Assembly: GCA_021776055.1 (NCBI GenBank)
Contig: JAJFGP010000180.1
Coordinates: forward strand, 1-32,516
Length of the DNA stretch: 32,516 bases
From: Kiloniellaceae bacterium
Lineage (GTDB): Bacteria; Pseudomonadota; Alphaproteobacteria; Kiloniellales; J153
Direction: 5' to 3'
The translations under genes and the position numbers were made by a program. Numbering within the stretch: position 1 is the stretch's first letter; every line of letters begins with the position of its first letter. The notes below the pieces were generated by a model, which had not been told where the DNA came from, did not search any database, and was given only the letters and a program-made list of their open reading frames with translations. Below, piece by piece: positions 7,792 to 17,106 of the stretch.

Positions 7792-10700
7792 TCAATGATC
7801 CCCGTGACCTAACCCCCCTTGAGCCATCTGCGCCAACTCGTCGATCAGCCGGCGCACGCCGCGGGCGCGGTCGGCTGGGTCTTCCCACTTTTTTTGGAAG
7901 ACCAGTTTGTGGTCGGGGCGGACTTTTACGGTGTCGGCTCGTTTTTGGATGAAGGCGATTAGGCCTTCCGGGTGGGCGAATTTGTCTTGGTGGAAGGAGA
8001 TTACAGCGCCCTTGGGGCCGGCATCGACCTTGTCCACGCCGGCCTCGACGCAGCGGCGTTTGATGGTGACGATTTGCAGGAGGTTTTCGACTTCCTCCGG
8101 CAGCGGTCCGAAACGGTCGATCAGCTCGGCGGCGAAGCTTTCGATTTCCGCGCCATCGACCAGGCCGGAAAGCCGGCGGTAGAGGCCCAGCCGGACGCTG
8201 AGGTCGGCCACATAAGCCTCGGGGATGAGCACCGAGGTGCCGATGGAGATTTGCGGCGTGAAGGCCGGCTCGTCCGCGCCGGCGGTGGCCCCGCTCCGCT
8301 GGGCGGCAATCGCCTCCTCCAGCATCTGCTGGTAAAGCTCGATGCCGACCTCGCGAATGTGGCCCGACTGCTCTTCGCCCAGAAGATTTCCGGCGCCGCG
8401 AATGTCCATGTCGTGGCTGGCCAGGGTGAAGCCGGCCCCCAGGGTATCCAGGGTCTGCATGACATTGAGACGCTTTTCCGCCGCGGCGCTGAGCAGCCGC
8501 CCCGGCGGTAAGGTCAGGTAGGCGTAAGCGCGGATTTTCGAGCGGCCGATGCGGCCACGCAACTGATAGAGCTGTGCCAGGCCGAACATGTCCGCCCGGT
8601 GAATGATCATGGTGTTGGAGCTGGGGATATCCAGGCCGGACTCGATGATGTTGGTGGACAGCAGAACGTCGTACTGCCGGTCGTAAAAGGCGGTCATAGC
8701 CGCCTCTAGCTGCGTGGGCGGCATTTGCCCGTGCGCCATGACCACCCGGATGTCGGGCACCAGCTTGCGCAGGCGTTCGCTTAGGTCCGGCAGATCCTCG
8801 ATACGCGGGCAGACGTAGAAAATTTGGCCGCCGCGGAAATGCTCGCGCTGAATTGCCTCGCGCACCACCACCGGATCGTAGGGCATGACGAAGGTGCGTA
8901 CCGCCAGGCGGTCCACCGGCGGGGTAGCAATCATGCTCATCTCCTTCACACCGGACATGGCCATTTGCAGGGTGCGCGGGATCGGCGTGGCGCTGAGGGT
9001 GAGCACATGTACGCTGGCGCGCAGTTCCTTCATACGCTCCTTCTGTTTCACGCCGAAGTGCTGTTCCTCGTCGACGATCAAAAGGCCCAGGGCCTTGCTG
9101 CGGATCGACTTGGCCAACAGCGCATGAGTGCCGATGACGATGTCCAAGCCGCCTTCCGCGAAGCCGTGCTTGGCCTCGGCGGCATCGCGCGGCGTTACCA
9201 GGCGGGAAAGCTGGGCGATGTTGACCGGCAGGCCGTCGAAGCGTTCGGTGAAGGTCTTGAAGTGTTGCCGCGCCAGCAACGTGGTCGGCACCACCACCGC
9301 CACTTGCCGTCCGTTCATCACCGTCACGAAAGTGGCCCGTAGCGCGATCTCGGTCTTGCCGAAGCCGACGTCCCCGCAGATCAGCCGGTCCATCGGTCGG
9401 CCGGCTGCCAAATCGGCCAGGGTGTCGTCGATGGCGCGCTGCTGATCCTCGGTCTCGGGATAGGGAAAGCGCGCGGCGAACTCGTCGTAGAGACCCGCCG
9501 GCGGCTCGAAAGCGTCACCGGGGTTGGTTTGGCGCGCCGCGGCGATCTTGATCAAGCCGTCGGCGATGTCCTTGATGCGCTGCTTGACCCGGGCCTTGCG
9601 CGCCTGCCAGTTGACGCCGCCCAGGCGATCCAAATCGACGAGCGCGTCCGCGGAGCCGAAACGGGAGAGCACCTCGATGTTCTCCACCGGCACGAACAGG
9701 CGGTCGCCGCCGTGATAGATCACCCGCAGGCAATCGTGCGGCGCGCCGCCCACATCCAGGGTCTGTAGCCCCTCATAGCGGCCGATCCCGTGATCGACGT
9801 GCACTACCAGGTCGCTCTCGTGCAGGGCCGAGACCTCGGTGAGGAAATTGTCCGACCGGCGCCGGGCGCGCTGCGGCCGGGCGATGCGCTCGCCCAGGAT
9901 GTCTTGCTCGGAGATGACTTCGAGGGCCGGCGTGGCGAAGCCGGATTCGATCCCCAAGGTTACCAGCCCGACCGTGGCCGGCGGCAACGCCTGCGCCTCG
10001 GCCCAGGAGTCCACCGGCGTTAGGGCCGATAATCCGTGTTCGTGCAGCAGGCTGCCCAGCCGGTCGCGGGTCCCGGCGCTGTAGCCGGCCATCAGGACCC
10101 GGCGGCCGGCGGCTTGTTGAGCCGTGATGTGGGCATCGACCGCGTCGTAGAGGTTGATGGCCGTGTTGGCCCGCGCCTCGGCGAAATCGTGGGCCCGGCG
10201 GCCTTGCGCATCGATCAGCCGATCCGCCTGCTCCGGCGCCGCAAACGGCGTGAACTGCGCAGCTCCACGAGCGCCCAGATGGTGATCCCAGTCCTCGGCG
10301 GTGAGGTATAGCGCCTCGGGGGCTAGCGGCTGATAGGGAGTTCCGCCGACAGCCTTGGCATCGAGACCGCGCCGCGCCTCGTAGTAATCGGCCACCATCT
10401 CCAAGCGGGCAGCGCGCGCCTCCGCCGCCTGGTGATCCAGGGTGATCGGCCAGTCGGGCACGTAGTCCAGGAGGGTTTCCAGGCGCTCATAGAAAAGCGG
10501 CAGCCAGTGTTCCATGCCCAAATGCACGCGCCCGGCGCTGATCGCTTCATAAAGCGGATCGTCGCGGATGGCGGCACCGAAGGCTTGCACATAGCCGGAT
10601 CGAAAGCGCTCGATGCTCTCGGGTTCGAGAATAACCTCGCTGACCGGCGTGAGAACGAGGGCCTCGGCGGTGCCCGTGGTCCGCTGGCTCAGGGCGTCGA

Positions 10701-11310
10701 AGCGGCGAATGCTCTCCAACTCGTCGCCAAAGAGATCCAGGCGCAGCGGGCTTTCCTCTCCCGGTGGGAACACATCGACGATGCCGCCGCGCAGCGCATA
10801 TTCGCCAGCCTCCCCCACCGTCTCGCCGCGCAAGTAGCCGTTGCGCGCGAAATAGTCCGTCAGCTCCGCCAGATCGAGCCGCCCGCCCGGTCGGGCCGTG
10901 AATATCCGGCCGGCAAAAGCATCGCGCGGCGGCAAGCGTTGTAGAAAGGCGTTCACCGTGGTGAGGACGATGCGCCCGTGCTTGGCAGGCGCCGGTGCGA
11001 TCAGACGAGTCAGAGTGTCGATCCGCCGCGCCAGGATGTCGCGGTGTGGGCCGACCCGGTCGTACGGCAGGCAATCCCAGGCCGGGAACAGCAAGACCTC
11101 GGTCGTTGGCGCGAAAAAACGCAATGCCTCGGCCAAGCGCGACAGGCGGGCATCGTCCCGCGCCACATGGACCAGGCTCATGGAACGCGGCGCGGCCACC
11201 AAGTCCGCGAGGGCCAGCGCCTCCAACCCCTCGGGCGCGTTGGCTACCGTGAGGCGCGTGCCGGATTGCCCGAGTGCCTCCGTCAGAGGCTGCGATACGC
11301 CCAGCAGCAT
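7792..11310 (-). CDS. mfd: Transcription-repair coupling factor Mfd
   Basis: 1172 residues from ATG 11310; a TTG two codons earlier overlaps the sdhE stop. Mfd removes stalled RNA polymerase from damaged DNA and recruits the UvrABC excision system. The UvrB-like N-terminal part is followed by the RNA-polymerase-interacting domain near residues 490-560 ([14 protein letters not shown]). The RecG-like translocase has Walker [10 protein letters not shown] near residue 645, [12 protein letters not shown] near 745 and [12 protein letters not shown]. The TRCF C-terminal domain ends in [11 protein letters not shown]. Length and motifs are those of a full functional protein. It starts directly after sdhE (three-base gap), so the two are cotranscribed. 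Its last ~170 bases have a decayed second copy at 6278-6484. Confidence 0.98.
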   Translation of the reverse strand: MLLGVSQPLTEALGQSGTRLTVANAPEGLEALALADLVAAPRSMSLVHVARDDARLSRLAEALRFFAPTTEVLLFPAWDCLPYDRVGPHRDILARRIDTLTRLIAPAPAKHGRIVLTTVNAFLQRLPPRDAFAGRIFTARPGGRLDLAELTDYFARNGYLRGETVGEAGEYALRGGIVDVFPPGEESPLRLDLFGDELESIRRFDALSQRTTGTAEALVLTPVSEVILEPESIERFRSGYVQAFGAAIRDDPLYEAISAGRVHLGMEHWLPLFYERLETLLDYVPDWPITLDHQAAEARAARLEMVADYYEARRGLDAKAVGGTPYQPLAPEALYLTAEDWDHHLGARGAAQFTPFAAPEQADRLIDAQGRRAHDFAEARANTAINLYDAVDAHITAQQAAGRRVLMAGYSAGTRDRLGSLLHEHGLSALTPVDSWAEAQALPPATVGLVTLGIESGFATPALEVISEQDILGERIARPQRARRRSDNFLTEVSALHESDLVVHVDHGIGRYEGLQTLDVGGAPHDCLRVIYHGGDRLFVPVENIEVLSRFGSADALVDLDRLGGVNWQARKARVKQRIKDIADGLIKIAAARQTNPGDAFEPPAGLYDEFAARFPYPETEDQQRAIDDTLADLAAGRPMDRLICGDVGFGKTEIALRATFVTVMNGRQVAVVVPTTLLARQHFKTFTERFDGLPVNIAQLSRLVTPRDAAEAKHGFAEGGLDIVIGTHALLAKSIRSKALGLLIVDEEQHFGVKQKERMKELRASVHVLTLSATPIPRTLQMAMSGVKEMSMIATPPVDRLAVRTFVMPYDPVVVREAIQREHFRGGQIFYVCPRIEDLPDLSERLRKLVPDIRVVMAHGQMPPTQLEAAMTAFYDRQYDVLLSTNIIESGLDIPSSNTMIIHRADMFGLAQLYQLRGRIGRSKIRAYAYLTLPPGRLLSAAAEKRLNVMQTLDTLGAGFTLASHDMDIRGAGNLLGEEQSGHIREVGIELYQQMLEEAIAAQRSGATAGADEPAFTPQISIGTSVLIPEAYVADLSVRLGLYRRLSGLVDGAEIESFAAELIDRFGPLPEEVENLLQIVTIKRRCVEAGVDKVDAGPKGAVISFHQDKFAHPEGLIAFIQKRADTVKVRPDHKLVFQKKWEDPADRARGVRRLIDELAQMAQGGLGHGDH

Positions 11311-11312
11311 GT

Positions 11313-11603
11313 TCAACCGTTTTGCGGGTTTGGTTTGTGGTCAAGCAGCAGGCGCATCACATCGGAATCTAAATTCGCCGGCGGCGGGACCCGATCGACC
11401 AGCCATCCCAGGATTGTGGGCTCCGGCGCCTCGATGAGCGCCTCGAACCGGGCTAATTGCCCATGGTCGAAGGCGTTCAAATGGCGGTCCGCAAAACTGC
11501 CGAGTAACAAATCCAACTCCTTGGTTCCCCGATGCCAACTTCGATAGCGCAGGCGTTTGCGCCAAATAGCCAGGCTCTCGCGCCCTTCTGAATTTTCCGG
11601 CAT
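11313..11603 (-). CDS. sdhE: FAD assembly factor SdhE
   Basis: 96 residues from ATG 11603; the frame is open further upstream, but the family begins shortly before the RKRLRYRSWHRG segment. SdhE proteins promote covalent attachment of FAD to the flavoprotein subunit of succinate dehydrogenase. The diagnostic RGxxE motif is present as RGTKE at residues 25-29, followed by DLLLGSFAD. Length and all-helical character fit the family. The gene lies between divergent recG and downstream mfd, a common alphaproteobacterial order, and its stop is three bases from the mfd ATG. Confidence 0.93.
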   Translation of the reverse strand: MPENSEGRESLAIWRKRLRYRSWHRGTKELDLLLGSFADRHLNAFDHGQLARFEALIEAPEPTILGWLVDRVPPPANLDSDVMRLLLDHKPNPQNG

Positions 11604-11685
11604 TACGGGACAGGCTCCTGCGTCGCGGGTAGGGTATAAGACTTTCCGCCCCAACTGTCAGCGGCAGACTGCTGAAAGAAACCAC

Positions 11686-13779
11686 GTGCGCCCGGAAATC
11701 CTCTTTCCTCTCTTTGCTCTAGCCGGGGTTTTGCCCGGCGTTGGGCCGCGTACGGCAAAGCTGCTGGAGGGCCTGACCGGCCCCCATGTGGTCGATGTCT
11801 GCTGGCATTTGCCCGTCGGCTTGATCGACCGCCGGTATGCGCCGCCCCTGGGCGCCGCCGAACCAGGGCGGATTGCCACCCTGACCCTGCAAATCGGCCC
11901 GCACGCCGCGCCGCACAATCCCCGGCAACCCTACCGGATTCATGGCAACGACGAGACCGGGGAGATCGAGCTGGTTTTCTTCCATGCCCGGCCGGATTAC
12001 CTGAACAAGGTACTGCCCGAGGGCGAGGTGCGCGTGGTCAGCGGCCGTGTCGAGATTTTCGGCGGCCGCCTGCAAATGACCCATCCGGACCACATCGGCA
12101 AGCTGGAGGACTTGGACAGCCTGAAAACCGTCGAGCCGGTCTATGGTCTGACCGGCGGCTTGACCCTGAAGACGGTCAGCAAGGCGGTTCATGCCGCCGT
12201 GGCACGGGCACCGGACCTGCCGGAATGGTTGGACCCGGCCTACCAGACACGGGAAGGCTGGCCGTCCTGGCACGCGGCTCTGACTGCCGTTCACGCACCG
12301 CAATCCGGGGCCGATCTGGAACCGACGACGCCGGCACGGCAGCGGCTGGCCTATGACGAGTTGTTGGCCAATCAGTTGGCCCTGGCCCTGGTGCGCCACC
12401 ATCAGACGGCGCAGCGTGGCCGCGCCATAAGCGGCGACGGGCATCTGCGGGAGAAAATCCTGGCCGCCCTGCCCTTCGACTTGACCGGCTCGCAGCGGCA
12501 AGCGGTGGAAGAGATCCTGGCCGACATGGCCCAGCCGGCCCGTATGCTGCGGCTGCTGCAGGGGGATGTGGGGAGCGGTAAGACCGTGGTCGCCCTTCTC
12601 GCCATGCTCGCCGCCGTTGAAACAGGCGCGCAGGCGGCCATCATGGCCCCAACCGAAATCCTGGCGCGGCAGCATTACAAAACGATCGCGCCTCTGGCCG
12701 AGGCGGCCGGCGTCACCCTGGTGCTGCTGACCGGGCGCGACAAAGGCAAGGCGCGCGTCGCCGTGCTGTCGCAACTGGAAAGCGGCGAGGCGCACCTTGT
12801 CGTCGGCACCCACGCCCTTTTTCAAGAGGATGTCGCGTTCCACAACCTGGCGTTGGCCGTGATCGATGAACAGCATCGGTTTGGCGTGCACCAACGGCTG
12901 ACCCTGTCCAAAAAAGGGCAAGCCGTGGACGTGCTGGTCATGACCGCCACGCCAATTCCGCGCACGCTCGTCCTCACCTCCTACGGCGACATGGAGGTAT
13001 CGCGGCTGACCGAGAAGCCAGCCGGGCGGCAACCCATCGACACGCGCGCCCTGCCGCTGGAGCGTCTTGGCGAGGTGACGGATGGGGTTGGCCGGGCACT
13101 GAGCGAAGGCACCAAGGTCTACTGGGTCTGCCCGCTGGTGACCGACTCGGAGGTTCTCGACCTAGCGGCGGCGGAGGCCCGCCATGCCGAGCTCAAAGCA
13201 CGGTTCGGCGAGCGCGTGGGCCTGGTGCACGGACGCATGGCGGGACGCGATCGGGACGCGGTCATGGCCGGCTTTGCCGAGGGATCAGCCAAGGGATCAA
13301 TCGACCTGCTGGTCGCCACCACGGTGATCGAGGTGGGCGTCGACGTGCCGCAGGCGACCATCATGGTCATCGAGCATGCTGAACGCTTTGGCCTGGCCCA
13401 GTTGCATCAGTTGCGCGGCCGCATCGGCCGTGGCGCGGAAAAATCGACCTGCCTGCTCCTCTACCTAAACCCCTTGGGGGAGACGGCGCGCGCCCGCATC
13501 CGCATCCTGCGGGAGACCGATGATGGCTTCCGTATCGCCGAGGAGGATTTGCACCTGCGCGGCGCGGGCGAGCTTCTGGGCACCCGGCAAAGCGGTTTTC
13601 CGGAGTTTCGCCTGGCTGATCTCGCCGTCCACAGCGATCTGCTTGCCACCGCCCGCGACGATGCGCGCTTGATTCTGGCGCGAGATGCGGATTTGGCCGG
13701 CCCGCGTGGCCAGGCTTTGCGAGTTTTGCTTTATCTGTTCGCCCGGGATGCCGCCGTGCGGTATCTGCGTTCGGGTTAG
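11686..13779 (+). CDS. recG: ATP-dependent DNA helicase RecG
   Basis: 697 residues from GTG 11686, chosen because the family begins MRPEIL-x-PLFA; the upstream open frame adds an unrelated leader. RecG remodels stalled replication forks and Holliday junctions. The N-terminal wedge/OB region carries GVGPRTAKLLEGL. The helicase core has Walker A GDVGSGKTV near residue 292, DEQHRFGVHQR near 393, TATPIPRT near 421 and QLRGRIGRG, and the C-terminal region has LHLRGAGELLGTRQSG. Everything expected of an active enzyme is present. It is divergent from sdhE-mfd with 82 bp between start codons, and it ends at a REP-like repeat. Confidence 0.98.
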   Translation: MRPEILFPLFALAGVLPGVGPRTAKLLEGLTGPHVVDVCWHLPVGLIDRRYAPPLGAAEPGRIATLTLQIGPHAAPHNPRQPYRIHGNDETGEIELVFFHARPDYLNKVLPEGEVRVVSGRVEIFGGRLQMTHPDHIGKLEDLDSLKTVEPVYGLTGGLTLKTVSKAVHAAVARAPDLPEWLDPAYQTREGWPSWHAALTAVHAPQSGADLEPTTPARQRLAYDELLANQLALALVRHHQTAQRGRAISGDGHLREKILAALPFDLTGSQRQAVEEILADMAQPARMLRLLQGDVGSGKTVVALLAMLAAVETGAQAAIMAPTEILARQHYKTIAPLAEAAGVTLVLLTGRDKGKARVAVLSQLESGEAHLVVGTHALFQEDVAFHNLALAVIDEQHRFGVHQRLTLSKKGQAVDVLVMTATPIPRTLVLTSYGDMEVSRLTEKPAGRQPIDTRALPLERLGEVTDGVGRALSEGTKVYWVCPLVTDSEVLDLAAAEARHAELKARFGERVGLVHGRMAGRDRDAVMAGFAEGSAKGSIDLLVATTVIEVGVDVPQATIMVIEHAERFGLAQLHQLRGRIGRGAEKSTCLLLYLNPLGETARARIRILRETDDGFRIAEEDLHLRGAGELLGTRQSGFPEFRLADLAVHSDLLATARDDARLILARDADLAGPRGQALRVLLYLFARDAAVRYLRSG

Positions 13780-13809
13780 GTGCGCGCTGCTCACCCCCAC
13801 CCCAGCTCT

Positions 13810-13875
13810 CCCCCATCAAGGGGGAGGGAGAAATAAGCATGCCGCGATATACTGCCCCTCCCCCCTTGATGGGGG
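13810..13875. repeat. REP-like pair of inverted C/G-rich palindromes
   Basis: CCCCCATCAAGGGGG (13810-13824) and CCCCCTTGATGGGGG (13861-13875) are exact reverse complements, 36 bases apart. Each arm is itself an imperfect hairpin. They lie between convergent recG and the DUF502 gene. The lead-in (ACCCCCACCCCAGCTCTCCCC) is typical of REP-type elements dispersed in alphaproteobacterial genomes. It could also serve as a bidirectional terminator or RNA-stabilising structure. Confidence 0.7.
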
Positions 13876-13895
13876 GTGGCTGAACTACGCCAAGC

Positions 13896-15275
13896 CTATT
13901 CGGCGACGGCCGGTTCGGCCTCTTTCTGCCGGCGGTCCAGTGGGGTGACGATACCGCCGGAGACCACCATTTTGATCCCCTCCTCGATACCCATGGTTAG
14001 AGACACCACCTCTTTCCGCGGCACGAAGAGCAGGAAACCGGAGGTGGGGTTGGGCGTCGTTGGTAGAAAGACATTGACTGTTTCTTCCGGGGTCCCTGCC
14101 TGGATATGGGCCTCGGCATCGCCGGTGATGAAGCCGATTGCCCAGGAATCGGGACGTGGGTATTGGATCAAGACGACCTCGCGGAAGGCGCGGGACTGTT
14201 CCTTGAACACGGTTTCGACAAGCTGCTTGATGGCGGAATAGACGCTGCGGATCACCGGCATGCGGTCCAGGATACGCTCGCCCAAGCCAATCAGGGTGCG
14301 CCCAAGAATGCCGGCGGTAAAAAAGCCGACAACGGTCAAGAAAACGACCATCACCAGGACGCCGAGGCCGGGAATACTAAAGGGCAGATAGGTTTCCGGG
14401 TTCCATGCCGGCGGGACCAGCGGCACGACACGGTCGTCGACGAACCCGAGAACCTCCCAGGTGATCCAGATGGTGATGCTGATCGGCGCCGTGACCAGAA
14501 CGCCGGCGAAGAAATAGTTGCGTAACCGGCGCACAGGGCCAATTCGGCTGGCGCCGCCCTCCGGGTTCGCGACGGCGTGGCGCGGTGTCTTCTTTTCCGG
14601 TGCGGCGGATTTATGGTCCTTCGGGGTGACGATACCGCCGGAGATCACCAGCTTGATGCCATCCTCGACGGACATGTCCAGGTGATGGATATCCCCCTTC
14701 GGAATGAACAGTAGAAATCCAGTGGTCGGGTTCGGCGTCGCCGGGACAAAGACGTTGAAGACCGTCTCGTCGGTCAGGTCTTGGACCTCGCCTTCGGTTT
14801 GCCCGGTGATAAAGCCGACGGCCCAGATGCCACGGCAGGGATACTCCACGAGCACCACCTCGCTGAATGCGGTGCCCTTTTGCGACAGGACGGTCTCGAA
14901 GACCTGCTTGGTCCAGCTATAGATACTCCGCGCAACGGGCACGGTCGCGACCACGCGCTCGCTAATACGCGTCGTGAGGCGACCGGCGATGCCGGCGGCC
15001 AGAAATCCGATCAAGATCAATGCCACCACGATCACCACCAGGCCCAGGCCCGGAACACCGAACGGCAGGTACGTCTCCGGGTTCCACTGGGGTGGAATGA
15101 AGGGGGTCACGTTGTTGTCGATGAACTGAATGACCTTCCAGGCAAGCCAGAAGGTGATCGTCACCGGTGCCGTCACCAGGATGCCGGCTAGGAAGTAGTT
15201 ACGAAGCCGGGCCGCCAACCCAATCCCACTCGGGACTGGCGCCTGCTTAGCTTCACCTGGTTGCCGGCCGCTCAT
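13896..15275 (-). CDS. Tandem DUF502 membrane protein (two fused copies)
   Basis: 459 residues from ATG 15275, with GAGG just upstream. Two complete DUF502 units lie in one frame. Unit 1 spans about residues 20-210, opening with LRNYFLAGILVTAPVTIT; unit 2 spans about 245-445, opening with LRNYFFAGVLVTAPISIT. Both contain WNPETYLPF, a second membrane segment, a FITG motif, a TPNPT-x-GFLLF segment and the end motif SGGIVTP. They are joined by a charged linker. DUF502 proteins usually have one unit of about 200-230 residues with two membrane helices and unknown function, so this protein should have four helices. Proximity to recG is common for the family. No stop or frameshift separates the copies. 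Confidence 0.92.
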   Translation of the reverse strand: MSGRQPGEAKQAPVPSGIGLAARLRNYFLAGILVTAPVTITFWLAWKVIQFIDNNVTPFIPPQWNPETYLPFGVPGLGLVVIVVALILIGFLAAGIAGRLTTRISERVVATVPVARSIYSWTKQVFETVLSQKGTAFSEVVLVEYPCRGIWAVGFITGQTEGEVQDLTDETVFNVFVPATPNPTTGFLLFIPKGDIHHLDMSVEDGIKLVISGGIVTPKDHKSAAPEKKTPRHAVANPEGGASRIGPVRRLRNYFFAGVLVTAPISITIWITWEVLGFVDDRVVPLVPPAWNPETYLPFSIPGLGVLVMVVFLTVVGFFTAGILGRTLIGLGERILDRMPVIRSVYSAIKQLVETVFKEQSRAFREVVLIQYPRPDSWAIGFITGDAEAHIQAGTPEETVNVFLPTTPNPTSGFLLFVPRKEVVSLTMGIEEGIKMVVSGGIVTPLDRRQKEAEPAVAE

Positions 15276-15409
15276 CCTGCCTCGCTAGTATGGTTCCCGT
15301 TACTATATGGTCTTGGTTCGGCGCACTATCCCTTGTTTGTTCTATGGCACGGCACCTGGCTAGCCGCCTTACTGCTGCTCGGCCGAGGATTGAGCTCTAG
15401 GGCGCTGCG

Positions 15410-15889
15410 CTAAAGATAGAAACGGGCGAGAAAAAATACGGTTGCGGCGTTGCCAAGGATGATGCCCCCGATCATGAAGGTCAGGATGATGTAGCCGTGG
15501 ATGCCGCCATCGCGCGTAGCCTGCGGGCCGATAATGCTTTTGAACAGACTGGAAAATTGGTTGCTGATCGCCTCCTGGCGGGCGAACTCGGTGCCCTGCC
15601 AAATCTGATAGATAATCAGCATGTAGATCGACGCGGCGCTGACTAAGAAGCTGCCCAGGACCAGGCCCTTGGCCATATTCGCCTCGATCACGACGATCTG
15701 CGCTACGATCATGATGGCGGCGAAGATCAGCAGAACCGCGCCGGCTAGCTTCCATTGCCGTTCTTTTGCGAAGCGAACGGTATTTGAAGATTCGCTATAG
15801 AGAACACGCATTTCGGCGTGGGTGTTCTCATCAAGCTCGGATGGCTTGAGTTCTTCGGCTTCCCCGCTGCCTTCCGTATCGTCTGCCAT
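15410..15889 (-). CDS. Hypothetical membrane protein
   Basis: 159 residues from ATG 15889. The first 45 residues are acidic (TEGSGEAEELKPSELDENTH) and followed by a basic stretch. Three hydrophobic segments come next, near residues 47-70 (LAGAVLLIFAAIMIVAQIVV), 75-95 (LVLGSFLVSAASIYMLII) and 133-155 (IILTFMIGGIILGNAATVFF). I do not recognise the family. The product is probably an inner-membrane protein with its acidic N-terminus in the cytoplasm. It lies on the same strand as the DUF502 gene 135 bp away and downstream of the tRNA-Leu genes. Confidence 0.75.
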   Translation of the reverse strand: MADDTEGSGEAEELKPSELDENTHAEMRVLYSESSNTVRFAKERQWKLAGAVLLIFAAIMIVAQIVVIEANMAKGLVLGSFLVSAASIYMLIIYQIWQGTEFARQEAISNQFSSLFKSIIGPQATRDGGIHGYIILTFMIGGIILGNAATVFFLARFYL

Positions 15890-15943
15890 GAACGGCCCCC
15901 CGATTGGCTCTCGATTCGCACCATGGAAATGATGCCGTAGTGC

Positions 15944-15965
15944 CGCGCCGGGTACAACCGGCGCG
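15944..15965 (-). terminator. GC-rich hairpin downstream of tRNA-Leu(CAG)
   Basis: CGCGCCGG (15944-15951) pairs with CCGGCGCG (15958-15965) around a six-base loop, 25 bases beyond the CCA end of the tRNA on that strand. There is no T-tract, so it may be a processing or weak termination structure. Confidence 0.35.
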
Positions 15966-15989
15966 CGATGGGGGGCGTTTCAGAGAGAA

Positions 15990-16076
15990 TGGTGCGGCTG
16001 AGAGGACTCGAACCTCCACTCCCTTGCGAGAACTAGCACCTGAAGCTAGCGCGTCTACCAATTCCGCCACAGCCGC
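15990..16076 (-). tRNA. tRNA-Leu (CAG anticodon)
   Basis: 87 bases including an encoded CCA. The acceptor stem is GCGGCTG/CAGCCGC. The anticodon loop TTCAGGT between GCTAG-type arms gives anticodon CAG. It has a long variable arm (TCTCGCAAGGGAG-like) and a TpsiC arm with GGTTCGAGTCC. The class II shape and the anticodon both specify leucine (codon CUG). Confidence 0.96.
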
Positions 16077-16209
16077 AAGCAGCATCCGGTCAATCGGCCG
16101 ACCGCTCGCCACCTGTATGAATAAGAAAACCCCCGACCTGTCAAATCGAATTGTTCCAGCCGACGTCAGAAGGCCCGCACCGGAGGCCTGATCCGCAACG
16201 CGACTGGAG

Positions 16210-16296
16210 TGGTGCGGCTGAGAGGACTTGAACCTCCACGGGGTTTCCCCCACAGCGCCCTCAACGCTGCGCGTCTACCGATTCCGCCACAGCCGC
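16210..16296 (-). tRNA. tRNA-Leu (GAG anticodon)
   Basis: 87 bases including an encoded CCA. The acceptor stem is the same as in the neighbouring tRNA-Leu. The anticodon loop TTGAGGG between CAGCG and CGCTG gives anticodon GAG, which reads CUC/CUU. The variable arm is long (GTGGGGGAAACCCC-like) and the TpsiC arm has GGTTCAAGTCC. It lies 133 bases upstream of tRNA-Leu(CAG) on the same strand, so the two may be cotranscribed. Confidence 0.96.
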
Positions 16297-16430
16297 CCAT
16301 CGACGAGGACTTGCGGCCCCGTCACATCGGTGTCGGTTTTATAGCGGGCGCCTGCGGAAGGGCAATTGAAATCTCGCCAGCCTTCGGGTGTTGGTTGTTC
16401 GGGCCTTGGGCGGCGTGGTACCTGAAGCCG

Positions 16431-16661
16431 GTGAGGACTGTCTTACTGTTTTTGGCCTTGGGGGGCATGCTGGCCGTCAGCCTCGCACTCGCCGCCTATT
16501 TGTGGTGGGACATGGGACAGGTCGAAATAGGCGTTCACGGCCTCATCGCCTTGATCCTCGGCGCGCTTCTCAGCCTTGCCTTGGGTGGTGGCCTCATGGC
16601 GCTGGTATTCTACAGCCACAAGCGCGGCTACGACGACCGCCAGAATCGGCCGGACGAGTGA
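16431..16661 (+). CDS. Small two-helix membrane protein
   Basis: 76 residues from GTG 16431. The frame stays open upstream across the tRNA gene, but those codons look like antisense tRNA and not protein. Two hydrophobic segments are clear (TVLLFLALGGMLAVSLALAAY and LIALILGALLSLALGGGLMALVFY), and the tail is a basic, acidic mix with SHKRGYDD. This resembles small conserved alphaproteobacterial membrane proteins with a short W-x-x-G-x-VE-I linker (WWDMGQVEIGV). The function is unknown. The start is uncertain because no strong ribosome site is visible. Confidence 0.65.
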   Translation: MRTVLLFLALGGMLAVSLALAAYLWWDMGQVEIGVHGLIALILGALLSLALGGGLMALVFYSHKRGYDDRQNRPDE

Positions 16662-16670
16662 TACAGTGCT

Positions 16671-16696
16671 ACCAGCTTAGGACTAACTAAGCTGGT
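16671..16696 (+). terminator. Perfect hairpin after the small membrane protein gene
   Basis: ACCAGCTTAG (16671-16680) and CTAAGCTGGT (16687-16696) are exact reverse complements with a six-base loop, starting ten bases after the stop codon. The sequence beyond is C-rich, not T-rich, so termination would not be of the classic intrinsic type. Confidence 0.45.
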
Positions 16697-16773
16697 CGGA
16701 CCCCCGCCCCGAGTGGCGGACAGCCGCCGCCGGGGCCCATACCTGCATCTTTCTCAGCAACCTGATTGGTAGG

Positions 16774-16926
16774 CTAGAGCCAACCCTGTCGCCACATTTG
16801 ACCACTCTTACACCGCCGACAGACCCTGTTATGGGATCCTTCGGAATGGAAGTCGTCACTGCAAACTAGGCAGCGGCGCACCCGCGCCGCGATCTTTCTC
16901 ACTTGGACTTTCATGTGTGCTGTCAC
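16774..16926 (-). CDS. Small four-cysteine (zinc-ribbon-like) protein
   Basis: 50 residues from GTG 16926. AAGGAG lies seven bases upstream, which supports this start over the ATG four codons later. The sequence has a basic N-terminus (VRKIAARVRR), then CLVCSDDFHSEG, HNRVCRRCKSG and a tryptophan-containing end. Two CxxC knuckles (residues 19/22 and 36/39) separated by 13 residues should bind one zinc ion. Small proteins of this layout (R-x-C-L-x-C ... F-x-SEG-x-x-NR-x-C-x-x-C-K) recur in alphaproteobacteria as uncharacterised proteins. It may bind nucleic acid or ribosomes (inference from charge and knuckles only). It is likely to be missed by annotation because of its length. Confidence 0.8.
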   Translation of the reverse strand: MTAHMKVQVRKIAARVRRCLVCSDDFHSEGSHNRVCRRCKSGQMWRQGWL

Positions 16927-17106
16927 GCCAGTTCTCCTTTGCCTGTAAATATGGCGTTGGAACCGGCCGAAAGAATGGCTGAATTGCGGCGAAGTTGCGT
17001 CAGCCGCTCGCAGAATCGCGGATTTCCGCGGCTGTCACGGTGTTAAAACTGTGGCATTGGAAATCGCGCCCGATTGGGCTTTGAGCAATCGAGCTCTGAA
17101 CGAACT

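Noticed and set aside
11719-13032. 437-codon open frame antisense to recG
   Set aside because: It is a shadow of the GC-rich recG codons; it has no family motif and recG is unambiguous.
15904-16191. Open frame across tRNA-Leu(CAG), reading AAERTRTSTPLRELAPEASAS
   Set aside because: This peptide is the familiar translation of an antisense tRNA-Leu gene and not a protein.
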